Positions 1-5,203 of a stretch of DNA of 5,989 nucleotides are shown in pieces; the stretch's first letter is position 1, and each line of letters begins with the position of its first letter. The DNA is from an uncultured Lachnospiraceae bacterium. Lineage in GTDB: Bacteria; Bacillota_A; Clostridia; Lachnospirales; Lachnospiraceae. The notes below the pieces were generated by a model. It saw only the letters and a program-made list of their open reading frames with translations, did not search any database and had not been told where the DNA came from. Position numbers and translations under genes: made by a program. The DNA lies in NCBI GenBank assembly GCA_902795985.1, contig CADBNG010000048.1:1-5989 (forward strand), read 5' to 3'.

Positions 1-2
1 GA

Positions 3-203
3 CGTACTCGCGCGGTCTTCACGCTCCTTTGGCTGATGCCGCCGGGAACGTACAGGCCCTTTGATCTGGCTGCGGCAGCTGTAAAGAAAGGGGCGGAAAG
101 GGCGGGGGTTAAACGACTCCGAATCAGATATATGTCTGATGAGAGATGCGAAAAAGGATCAGTTGATTTCACAGAAGATAAATTGCGAATGATTACCCGG
201 TAA
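3..203 (+). CDS. Possible 3' end of an unidentified upstream gene
   Basis: A frame open from the left edge runs for 66 codons to a TAA at 201-203. I do not recognise the product. The first 30 or so codons mostly end in G or C, like the real genes downstream, which mildly favours coding. From about position 110 the sequence becomes more AT-rich and uses codons such as CGA, AGA, TCA and TTG that are rarer in the neighbours, which argues against it. No start is visible inside the window. The two other + frames close at 36 and 64. One minus-strand frame is also open across this stretch but has no ATG and no well-placed ribosome binding site. The stretch could equally be intergenic DNA, or part of a divergent gene on the minus strand. 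Two dyad-symmetric sites (123-140 and 192-204) lie within it. Treat as tentative. Confidence 0.28.
   Translation, partial: RTRAVFTLLWLMPPGTYRPFDLAAAAVKKGAERAGVKRLRIRYMSDERCEKGSVDFTEDKLRMITR
123..140. promoter_or_regulatory. Operator-like 18-bp imperfect palindrome
   Basis: ATCAGATATATGTCTGAT is a dyad with eight of nine pairs matching (only 129/134 fails) and an AT-rich centre, which is the typical shape of a dimeric repressor site. It lies 177 nt upstream of the likely start of the MocR-type regulator gene. If the tentative ORF at 3-203 is real, the site is inside its coding sequence, which would weaken an operator interpretation. The palindrome is seen directly. Its function and its binding protein are unknown. 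Confidence 0.35.
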
Positions 204-220
204 TTGCTTCCACTTTTTGT

Positions 221-260
221 GTCACGGAATCTTCTTGTTTAATGACGAAGAATCCGTTAC
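221..260. promoter_or_regulatory. Long inverted repeat in front of the MocR-type gene
   Basis: Two 14-nt arms, GTCACGGAATCTTC (221-234) and GAAGAATCCGTTAC (247-260), are complementary at 12 of 14 positions around a 12-nt AT-rich spacer. The arms bracket a possible -35 hexamer (235-240) and overlap a possible -10 (258-263), so a protein bound here would cover the promoter. Autoregulation by binding at the own promoter is well known for MocR/GabR/PdxR regulators, so this is a natural candidate autoregulatory operator. The same symmetry could instead form an RNA hairpin if transcription starts further upstream. The inverted repeat is certain as sequence; its role is inferred. Confidence 0.42.
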
Positions 261-263
261 GAT
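235..263 (+). promoter_or_regulatory. Weak candidate promoter for the MocR-type gene
   Basis: TTGTTT (235-240) and TACGAT (258-263) are separated by 17 nt, each matching the sigma-A consensus at four of six positions. TATATT at 263-268 is a better -10 but has no good -35 at proper distance. Transcription from here would begin near 270, downstream of the ATG at 242 and upstream of the ATG at 317. That agrees with the later start being the real one. Upstream promoters outside the window cannot be excluded. Confidence 0.27.
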
Positions 264-303
264 ATATTTGGTATCAAAAGAAAAGCGAGAAACCGAAAAA
301 CAG

Positions 304-309
304 GCAGGA
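304..309 (+). promoter_or_regulatory. Ribosome binding site that favours the start at 317
   Basis: GCAGGA ends 7 nt before the ATG at 317, a normal spacing. The in-frame ATG at 242 has no purine-rich element at the right distance. Starting at 317 also places the winged-helix domain close to the N-terminus, as is usual in the family. A start at 242 would add a lysine-rich 25-residue extension with no obvious domain. Confidence 0.45.
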
Positions 310-316
310 TCAGATC

Positions 317-1855
317 ATGCTGACATACAATCTCAAGGAATGCGGCAGCACGCCGAAATACATTTATCTGTTCCGGTGCATCCGGAAGGATATTATTGAC
401 GGACGGATCAAAAAGGGGGAGAGGCTTCCCTCTAAGAGGGCCCTGGCCAGTCATCTGAACGTCGGAGTGATTACCGTAGCGAACGCGTACGCCCAGCTGG
501 CGACCGAGGGGTTCATTACCGCGGAAGAAAAACGCGGATACTTCGTCCAGGACATTTCCACGTTCCGGGCCGTTCAGGATGTGCTGAAGGGAAGGAGCGG
601 GGGCCGGCCGGAGTTCCCGGCGAACCAGGGCGAACAAAAAGAAAAGGAATTCTTCGCGGATTTCAAGGCAAACCGGACGGGCCTGCAGCATTTCCCGGCC
701 ACGCGCTGGAATTATTACATGAGGGAGGCGCTGTCCTTAAATGACGATACCCTGCTGAAAACCATTCCCTATAACGGCCTGTACCGCCTGCGCCGGGCAA
801 TCTCGGAATATCTTTACCGGGAGAGGGGAATGGACGTCCTGCCTTCGCAGATTATCATCGGCGCGGGGACGGAGTATCTGTACAGCCGACTGATCCAGCT
901 GTTCGGCCGGGCCTGCACCTTCGCCAGTGAAGACCCGGGATACAAGAAATTCGCGGCGATTTCCCGAAGCTACGGAAATCCCTGGATCCACGTTCCAATC
1001 GATGAAAAAGGACTCCGGGTGGACCTGCTGGAGGAGTACGGCGCCGACGTGGTGCATGTATCTCCGGCGAATCATTTTCCGACCGGCCTGGTAATGCCGG
1101 TGGCCCGCAGGGCGGAGCTGTTCGAGTGGGTCAACCGGGTTAAAAAGCGTTATATCATCGAAGATGATTATGACTGTGAATTCCGGTACAGCGGCCAGCT
1201 GATCCTTCCGCTGTATGCCCAGGACACCCAGAATAAGGTGATTTATTTCAATACCTTTTCCAAGACGCTGGTGCCCTCCCTGCGCATCAGCTATATGGTT
1301 CTGCCGCCGGCGCTGATGCAGAAATATGAACAGACCCTGAGCTTTTATTCCTGCACGGTTTCCAGCTTTGAGCAGTATGCCCTGAGCCGTTTCATCGAGA
1401 ACGGCGATCTGGAGCGGCATATCAACCGGATGCGCAATTATTACCGGAAACAGCGGAAGATCATACTGGATGCCATCGCGGCTTCGCCCCTGTCAAAGAT
1501 CGCCCGGGTGCTGGAAAACAATGCCGGGACGCATTTCCTTCTTGAGGTGAAAACGGACATGACCGAGGCGCAGATCCGCGCGGAAGGAAGAAAGCGCAAC
1601 ATGCTTCTTTCCATGGTTTCCGATTACAGCGATCCGGCGGCCGACCGGGATCCGAACGGGCCGTCCGGACAGAAGCCCGGCCTTTTCCATACGCCGGGAA
1701 GCTGTATCCTGGTGATCAATTATGCCGCGATCGAAACGGAAAAAGTCCAGGAGGTTGTGCAGCGCCTCTATGGGATTTTCGGAAAGCAGGAGGAAGGACA
1801 GCAAAAATCGCAGGATTCTCCGGCCGGGATTTCAAAAAACTCTTGCGCTCGGTGA
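317..1855 (+). CDS. MocR/GabR-family transcriptional regulator
   Basis: A PLP-dependent regulator: a GntR-type DNA-binding domain fused to a fold-type I aminotransferase domain that senses an amino acid or PLP instead of acting as an enzyme. Using the start at 317 the protein has 512 residues. The winged helix spans about 17-77, including RLPSKRALASHLNV and a recognition-helix region ending in the wing motif KRGYFV. A low-complexity linker follows, then the aminotransferase domain from about 120. In that domain SPANHFPTG lies at 248-257, EDDYD supplies the PLP-ring aspartate D283 and Y285, and FSKTLVPSLR carries the Schiff-base lysine K316. These spacings match GabR (D279, Y281, K312). About 20 residues rich in Asp, Pro and Gly interrupt the C-terminal part (about 435-455), and a polar tail ends the protein. 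No arginine is evident in the strand around 455-473, so the effector-carboxylate contact is unclear. Inverted repeats upstream suggest autoregulation. The target genes are not evident: neither a pdxST pair nor a gabTD pair is nearby. The gene ends 45 nt before the HIT gene with no terminator between them. Confidence 0.93.
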   Translation: MLTYNLKECGSTPKYIYLFRCIRKDIIDGRIKKGERLPSKRALASHLNVGVITVANAYAQLATEGFITAEEKRGYFVQDISTFRAVQDVLKGRSGGRPEFPANQGEQKEKEFFADFKANRTGLQHFPATRWNYYMREALSLNDDTLLKTIPYNGLYRLRRAISEYLYRERGMDVLPSQIIIGAGTEYLYSRLIQLFGRACTFASEDPGYKKFAAISRSYGNPWIHVPIDEKGLRVDLLEEYGADVVHVSPANHFPTGLVMPVARRAELFEWVNRVKKRYIIEDDYDCEFRYSGQLILPLYAQDTQNKVIYFNTFSKTLVPSLRISYMVLPPALMQKYEQTLSFYSCTVSSFEQYALSRFIENGDLERHINRMRNYYRKQRKIILDAIAASPLSKIARVLENNAGTHFLLEVKTDMTEAQIRAEGRKRNMLLSMVSDYSDPAADRDPNGPSGQKPGLFHTPGSCILVINYAAIETEKVQEVVQRLYGIFGKQEEGQQKSQDSPAGISKNSCAR

Positions 1856-1871
1856 AACGCTGTACTATAAT
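1843..1871 (+). promoter_or_regulatory. Promoter for the HIT-family gene
   Basis: A perfect TATAAT at 1866-1871 is preceded at 17 nt by TTGCGC (1843-1848), which matches only the TTG half of the -35 consensus. Transcription would start near 1878, giving a leader of about 23 nt with AGGAG at 1890-1894. The -35 element lies inside the last codons of the MocR-type gene. This suggests that the HIT gene can be expressed independently, with some read-through from the regulator gene also possible. Confidence 0.6.
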
Positions 1872-1900
1872 TACGGGAAATCGGACTTCAGGAGAAAAAG

Positions 1901-2308
1901 ATGGACTGTATTTTCTGCAAAATCGCAAACGGGGAAATCCCTTCCGCCACCCTTTATGAGGACGGCGATTTCCGTGTGATCCTGGATCTGGGCCCGTCAA
2001 GACGGGGCCATGCGCTGATTCTGCCGAAAAATCATTATAACGATCTTTTTGACATGCCCGAAGAGACGGCGGCGAAAGCCTTTTCCGTCGCGAAAAAAGT
2101 CGGTCTGGCTCTAATTAAGGGCCTGGACGCGGATGGCGTCCAGGTCATGCAGAACAACGGAGAAGCAGCCGGCCAGACGGTCTTTCATTTCCACATGCAT
2201 CTGATCCCGGGCTATAAGGCCCTGGGCCCCGGAGCCACCTGGGTGCCGGGAGAACTGGAAGAGGAAGACAAAGAGGCGATCCCGGAACTGGTGAAACAGT
2301 ATCTGTGA
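1901..2308 (+). CDS. HIT-family (HinT-like) nucleotide-binding hydrolase
   Basis: A small cytoplasmic histidine-triad protein of 135 residues, a normal length for the Hint branch. Family members are homodimers that hydrolyse nucleoside phosphoramidates or other nucleotidyl conjugates, and they are near-universal in bacteria. The protein opens with DCIFCKIANGEIP, the usual Hint N-terminus, with C3 and C6 as the pair that binds zinc in some members. GHALILPKNHYNDLFD (36-51) is the conserved strand and loop. NNGEAAGQTVFHFHMHLIP carries the triad H96-F-H98-M-H100, in which H98 is the expected nucleophile. All signature residues are present, so it should be active. The start at 1901 has AGGAG at 1890-1894, 6 nt upstream. 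It sits between its own promoter (1843-1871) and a strong terminator (2328-2368), so it is probably a single-gene transcript. Nothing in the neighbourhood indicates a specialised substrate, and the family is identified more surely than the substrate. Confidence 0.95.
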   Translation: MDCIFCKIANGEIPSATLYEDGDFRVILDLGPSRRGHALILPKNHYNDLFDMPEETAAKAFSVAKKVGLALIKGLDADGVQVMQNNGEAAGQTVFHFHMHLIPGYKALGPGATWVPGELEEEDKEAIPELVKQYL

Positions 2309-2327
2309 TCGAAATGAGTGAATGCGG

Positions 2328-2368
2328 GACGGTTCTTTTCCGAAAGAAGAGAACCGTCTTTTCTTTTT
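2328..2368 (+). terminator. Intrinsic terminator after the HIT gene
   Basis: GACGGTTCT (2328-2336) pairs perfectly with AGAACCGTC (2350-2358). The stem extends inward through one G-U pair and three further pairs to a CGAAA loop, and is followed at once by TTTTCTTTTT. This is a textbook rho-independent terminator starting about 20 nt after the HIT stop codon. Confidence 0.87.
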
Positions 2369-2451
2369 GAAGATTTGGAAGAAGCAGCTGCATGGCAGGT
2401 GCCGGGGACAGAAAACAGGGTTCTTTCCGATGCGGCGGAGCGAATCGCTTG

Positions 2452-2480
2452 TTGACTCTGTTACAGTAAAGTTGTAAACT
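2452..2480 (+). promoter_or_regulatory. Promoter for ilvE and the gene after it
   Basis: TTGACT (2452-2457, five of six consensus positions) and TAAACT (2475-2480, four of six) are separated by exactly 17 nt, in the AT-richer part of the intergenic region and after the HIT terminator. The expected start is near 2487, giving a leader of about 100 nt that contains two hairpins before the ilvE ribosome binding site. Confidence 0.6.
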
Positions 2481-2498
2481 GAATTTTAATGTTTTTAT

Positions 2499-2535
2499 CC
2501 GGCCTGAGGCCGGTTGAAACGGGTCCGGGGACCCG
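2499..2535 (+). other. Two tandem GC-rich hairpins in the ilvE leader
   Basis: CCGGCC-TGA-GGCCGG (2499-2513) is followed 6 nt later by CGGGTC-CGGG-GACCCG (2520-2535). Both have six perfect pairs and small loops, and neither is followed by a T run, so they are not terminators. CCGGCC can alternatively pair with GGTCCGG (2522-2528) with one bulged base, so a switch between two folds is conceivable. No T-box consensus or other riboswitch class was recognised. The hairpins could stabilise the mRNA 5' end or mediate regulation; the structures are seen, the role is not. Confidence 0.5.
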
Positions 2536-2585
2536 CAGAGAATGATAAATGCTGTGAAGCAGGATTATTTTAAAGGAGGCAGATC

Positions 2586-3650
2586 ATGAATATCTCCATT
2601 ACCAAGACACAGAATCCGAAAACAAAACCGGATGAGAGCAATCTGGGATTCGGACAGGTTTTCACCGATCACATGTTCCTGATGAATTATACGGCCGGTG
2701 AGGGCTGGCAGGACGCCCGGATCGTTCCCTTCGGACCCCTTCCCCTTCATCCCTCATCCACCGTTCTTCATTACGGCGCGGAGGTTTTTGAAGGCATGAA
2801 GGCGTATCGGATCGCCGACGGAAGCATTCAGCTGTTCCGGCCTTATGACAACGCGAAGCGTCTGAATGATTCCGCGGAACGTCTGTGCATGCCCGAGGTC
2901 CCGGTGGAGATGTTTGTGGAAGCGGTCAAGGCGCTGGTCCGGCTGGATCAGGATTGGGTTCCCCATGCGGAAGGAACCTCCCTTTACATCCGTCCGTTCC
3001 TGTTCGGAAATGATGAAGTCCTGGGTGTGCATACCGTGCACCATGCGGTCTTTGCCATTATCTGTTCCCCGTCCGGTTCCTATTATCCGGAAGGCATCAA
3101 TCCGGTCCGGATCATGATCGAGGACGAAGACGTCCGCGCGGTCCGCGGCGGCACCGGCTATACCAAGTGCGGCGGAAACTACGCGGCCTCCACCCGCGCG
3201 GCGGAGAAGGCCCTGCAGAAGGGCTACACCCAGGTCCTGTGGCTGGACGGCGTGGAAAGAAAGTACATTGAAGAAGTCGGCGCCATGAACGTCATGTTCA
3301 AAATCAACGGCGAGATCATCACCCCGGAGCTTTCCGGCTCCATCCTTCCGGGCGTGACCCGCAGATCCTGCGTGGAGCTGCTGAAGTCCGAAGGATACAA
3401 GGTCAGCGAACGCCGCTTAAGCGTGGACGAGCTGGAGAAGGCAATGGACGACGGAACGCTGGAAGAAGCCTGGGGCACCGGAACGGCCGCCGTGGTCTCC
3501 CCGATCGGCGAGCTCTGCTATAAAGATAAGAAGTTTACGATCAACAACTTTGAAATCGGACCGGTCACCCAGCATCTGTACGATGAACTGACGGGCATCC
3601 AGTGGGGCAAGATCGAAGACCGTTTCGGTTGGATCGAAAAACTGGATTAA
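2586..3650 (+). CDS. ilvE: Branched-chain amino acid aminotransferase (type II)
   Basis: A cytoplasmic PLP enzyme of fold type IV that exchanges the amino group between glutamate and the 2-oxo acids of leucine, isoleucine and valine. At 354 residues it fits the longer BCAT group (mammalian BCAT, Bacillus YwaA/YbgE) rather than the roughly 305-residue E. coli IlvE type. Diagnostic features in order are FGQVFTDHMF (22-31), LHYGAEVFEGMKAYR (61-75), YIRPFLFG (134-141), RGGTGYTKCGGNYAAS with the Schiff-base lysine K194, and EEVGAMNVMF (229-238), which supplies the cofactor-ring glutamate E230. The phosphate-binding segments are SGSILPGVTR (250-259) and GTGTAAVVSPIG (297-308). All expected residues are intact. 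The start is secure: AAAGGAGG at 2572-2579 ends 6 nt before the ATG. The gene has its own promoter and structured leader, and the LeuA-like gene starts 91 nt downstream without an intervening terminator. This points to a two-gene unit devoted to branched-chain amino acid metabolism. Confidence 0.96.
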   Translation: MNISITKTQNPKTKPDESNLGFGQVFTDHMFLMNYTAGEGWQDARIVPFGPLPLHPSSTVLHYGAEVFEGMKAYRIADGSIQLFRPYDNAKRLNDSAERLCMPEVPVEMFVEAVKALVRLDQDWVPHAEGTSLYIRPFLFGNDEVLGVHTVHHAVFAIICSPSGSYYPEGINPVRIMIEDEDVRAVRGGTGYTKCGGNYAASTRAAEKALQKGYTQVLWLDGVERKYIEEVGAMNVMFKINGEIITPELSGSILPGVTRRSCVELLKSEGYKVSERRLSVDELEKAMDDGTLEEAWGTGTAAVVSPIGELCYKDKKFTINNFEIGPVTQHLYDELTGIQWGKIEDRFGWIEKLD

Positions 3651-3671
3651 AAGGTACTTAAACCTCATGGA

Positions 3672-3692
3672 CAGGGGAGCAAGCATCCCCTG
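3672..3692 (+). other. Hairpin between ilvE and the LeuA-like gene
   Basis: CAGGGGA (3672-3678) pairs perfectly with TCCCCTG (3686-3692) around a 7-nt loop. No T run follows, so it should not terminate transcription. It might be an mRNA processing or stability element that adjusts expression of the two genes. The inverted repeat is real; its function is a guess. Confidence 0.4.
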
Positions 3693-3741
3693 CGAACAGT
3701 ACAGCAGTCATTAAAAAACGGAGTTTAGGAGAAAACGCATC

Positions 3742-5130
3742 ATGAAAGAAGTCAGAATCTCAGACAGAACACTGTGCCAGACGGAAACCGTATTCAGCTT
3801 CAAGGAGAAGCTGGAAATTGCCCGTTATCTGGATAAGCTGAACGTGGACCAGATTGAACTTCCCAAAATTGTCAATGAAAAGACGGATGCGCTCCTAATC
3901 AAGACCATGGCCTCTTTTATCCGGAACGCCCGGATTTCCGTCGGGGCGGACCCGGAAGGGGAAAGCCTGAAGGCCGCGGTGGAAGTACTTGCGCCGATTG
4001 AAAACGCGGCAGTCCGGATCGAAGTGCCGGTATCCCCCGTCGGGATGGAATACACCGCGCGCAAAAAAGCGCCGAAGCTTCTTGAAGCCGTGAAAGCCGG
4101 CATTAAAACCGCGAAGGATGCGGGCCTGTATGTGGAACTCTGCGCGGCGGATGCCACCCGGGCGGAAGAAGCGTTCTTAAAGCAGCTTCTGGCCGAAGCA
4201 AAAGAGGCCGGGGCAGACCTGGCAACCTTCTGCGACGACGCGGCGGAAATGCTTCCGGACCGCCTGGCGCAGTTTGCCGCTTCCTTCGTAAACGGAATAC
4301 CGGTGGGCATTGCGGTGAACAACAAGAACGGTCTGGCCTGCGCCGGAGCCATCCTCTGTGCGGGCGCCGGAGCGGACGTGGTCAAAACCAGCGTGGTCGG
4401 CAGCGACGTTCCGCTGGAAACCTTCGCGACGATTTTAAAGAACTGCGGCAATACCAACGGCTTTTCGTCCCGGATCAGCTATACCGACCTGAACAAGACC
4501 ATCCGTCAGATCGGCTGGGTGACGGACAACAACGGCAATGAAACCAGCGTCGTGACCGTCAGCAATACCGACGAAGCCGGAATCAGCTTAAACAGGGACT
4601 CCGACAGGGAAGAGGTCAACGCGGCCATTTCCAAGCTGGGATATGATCTCTCCCTGGAGGATCAGGAAAACGTATACGAGGCCTTCCATCAGATTGCGGG
4701 CAAGAAGAACGTGGACGCCCACGAGCTCGACGCCATCATTGCCAGCGTAGCCCTGGAAGTGCCCCAGACCTATAAACTGGTCAGCTATGTTGTCAATAAC
4801 GGAAACATCATCAGCACCTCCGCCCAGATCGCCATCAGCCGGGACGGCAGAATCCTCCAGGGCATCGAGCTGGGAGACGGCCCGGTGGATGCTTCCTTCC
4901 TTGCGATCGAGAAGATCATCGGCCACCATTACGAACTGGACGATTTCCAGATCCAGGCGATCTCGGAAGGAAAGGAAGCGCTGGGCCAGACTGTCGTAAA
5001 GCTCCGCAACAACGGAAAGCTTTATTCCGGCAAGGGCATTTCGGCGGATATTATCGGCGCCAGCATCAAGGCTTACATCAGCGCGGTCAATAAGATCATT
5101 TATGAAGAGGGCAGCGCGGCCCGCGGATAA
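3742..5130 (+). CDS. 2-isopropylmalate synthase-like protein with degenerate active site
   Basis: A 462-residue LeuA homologue. Residues 1 to about 260 form the DRE-TIM barrel, about 285-335 the linker subdomain (REEVNAAISKLGYDLS, HELDAIIASVALEVP), and about 342-455 a full leucine-type regulatory domain with GDGPVDASFLAIEKIIGHHY (378-397), ELDDFQIQAISEG and GISADIIGASIKAY. The regulatory domain looks canonical. The barrel does not: the strand-1 motif DTTLRDGEQ is replaced by DRTLCQTET (8-16), removing the catalytic Arg (C12) and metal-binding Asp (Q13). The metal-binding HxHND motif is replaced by AVNNK (191-195), and the SGIH segment of the linker is not found. True isopropylmalate synthases need these residues to condense acetyl-CoA with 2-oxoisovalerate, so the product is unlikely to do that reaction. 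The reading frame is intact, with normal codon use and AGGAG at 3727-3731, so it is not a decaying pseudogene. It follows ilvE by 91 nt and is closed by the terminator at 5152-5184. Possible roles are a leucine-sensing partner of an active LeuA, or a different metal-independent activity. Family assignment is firm, function open. Confidence 0.9.
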   Translation: MKEVRISDRTLCQTETVFSFKEKLEIARYLDKLNVDQIELPKIVNEKTDALLIKTMASFIRNARISVGADPEGESLKAAVEVLAPIENAAVRIEVPVSPVGMEYTARKKAPKLLEAVKAGIKTAKDAGLYVELCAADATRAEEAFLKQLLAEAKEAGADLATFCDDAAEMLPDRLAQFAASFVNGIPVGIAVNNKNGLACAGAILCAGAGADVVKTSVVGSDVPLETFATILKNCGNTNGFSSRISYTDLNKTIRQIGWVTDNNGNETSVVTVSNTDEAGISLNRDSDREEVNAAISKLGYDLSLEDQENVYEAFHQIAGKKNVDAHELDAIIASVALEVPQTYKLVSYVVNNGNIISTSAQIAISRDGRILQGIELGDGPVDASFLAIEKIIGHHYELDDFQIQAISEGKEALGQTVVKLRNNGKLYSGKGISADIIGASIKAYISAVNKIIYEEGSAARG

Positions 5131-5151
5131 AGGACAAGCGAACGGAGCATC

Positions 5152-5184
5152 AGCCTCCTGCCGTAACCGGAGGAGGCTTTCTTT
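5152..5184 (+). terminator. Intrinsic terminator after the LeuA-like gene
   Basis: AGCCTCCT (5152-5159) pairs with AGGAGGCT (5171-5178). Three further pairs form above a bulged G5160, closing on the loop TAAC, and TTTCTTT follows from 5178. It begins 21 nt after the stop codon at 5130. The ribosome binding site of the next gene starts within 4 nt of its T run, so the two elements are tightly packed. Confidence 0.8.
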
Positions 5185-5203
5185 ATAAAAAGGAGCAGGA
5201 CAG

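Noticed and set aside
1..203. Divergent gene on the minus strand at the left edge
   Set aside because: A minus frame is open, but it has no ATG, and the AAAGGAG seen at 24-30 on that strand is only 1 nt from a GTG, too close to function. This cannot be decided without more sequence.
242..316. Upstream ATG at 242 as start of the MocR-type protein
   Set aside because: There is no ribosome binding site, it lies within the inverted repeat and candidate promoter, and it would add a 25-residue Lys-rich extension with no obvious domain. The ATG at 317 is better placed.
217..399. Sixty-codon + strand frame overlapping the start of the MocR-type gene
   Set aside because: It overlaps the winged-helix coding region in another frame and has no ribosome binding site or recognisable motif.
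737..1420. Minus-strand open frame of 227 codons opposite the MocR-type gene
   Set aside because: It overlaps the conserved PLP-binding motifs in antisense and has no family resemblance.
2487..2585. T-box or other known amino-acid riboswitch in the ilvE leader
   Set aside because: The leader is only about 100 nt, contains no T-box-like GGTGGNACCGCG sequence, and has no terminator/antiterminator pair with a T run.
3672..3692. Terminator between ilvE and the LeuA-like gene
   Set aside because: The hairpin is not followed by a T run, so transcription should continue.
3825..4457. Long minus-strand open frame (210 codons) opposite the LeuA-like gene
   Set aside because: It is antisense to a clearly homologous protein, lacks recognisable domains, is rich in Ala/Ser as expected for a GC-rich shadow frame, and has no supporting promoter.
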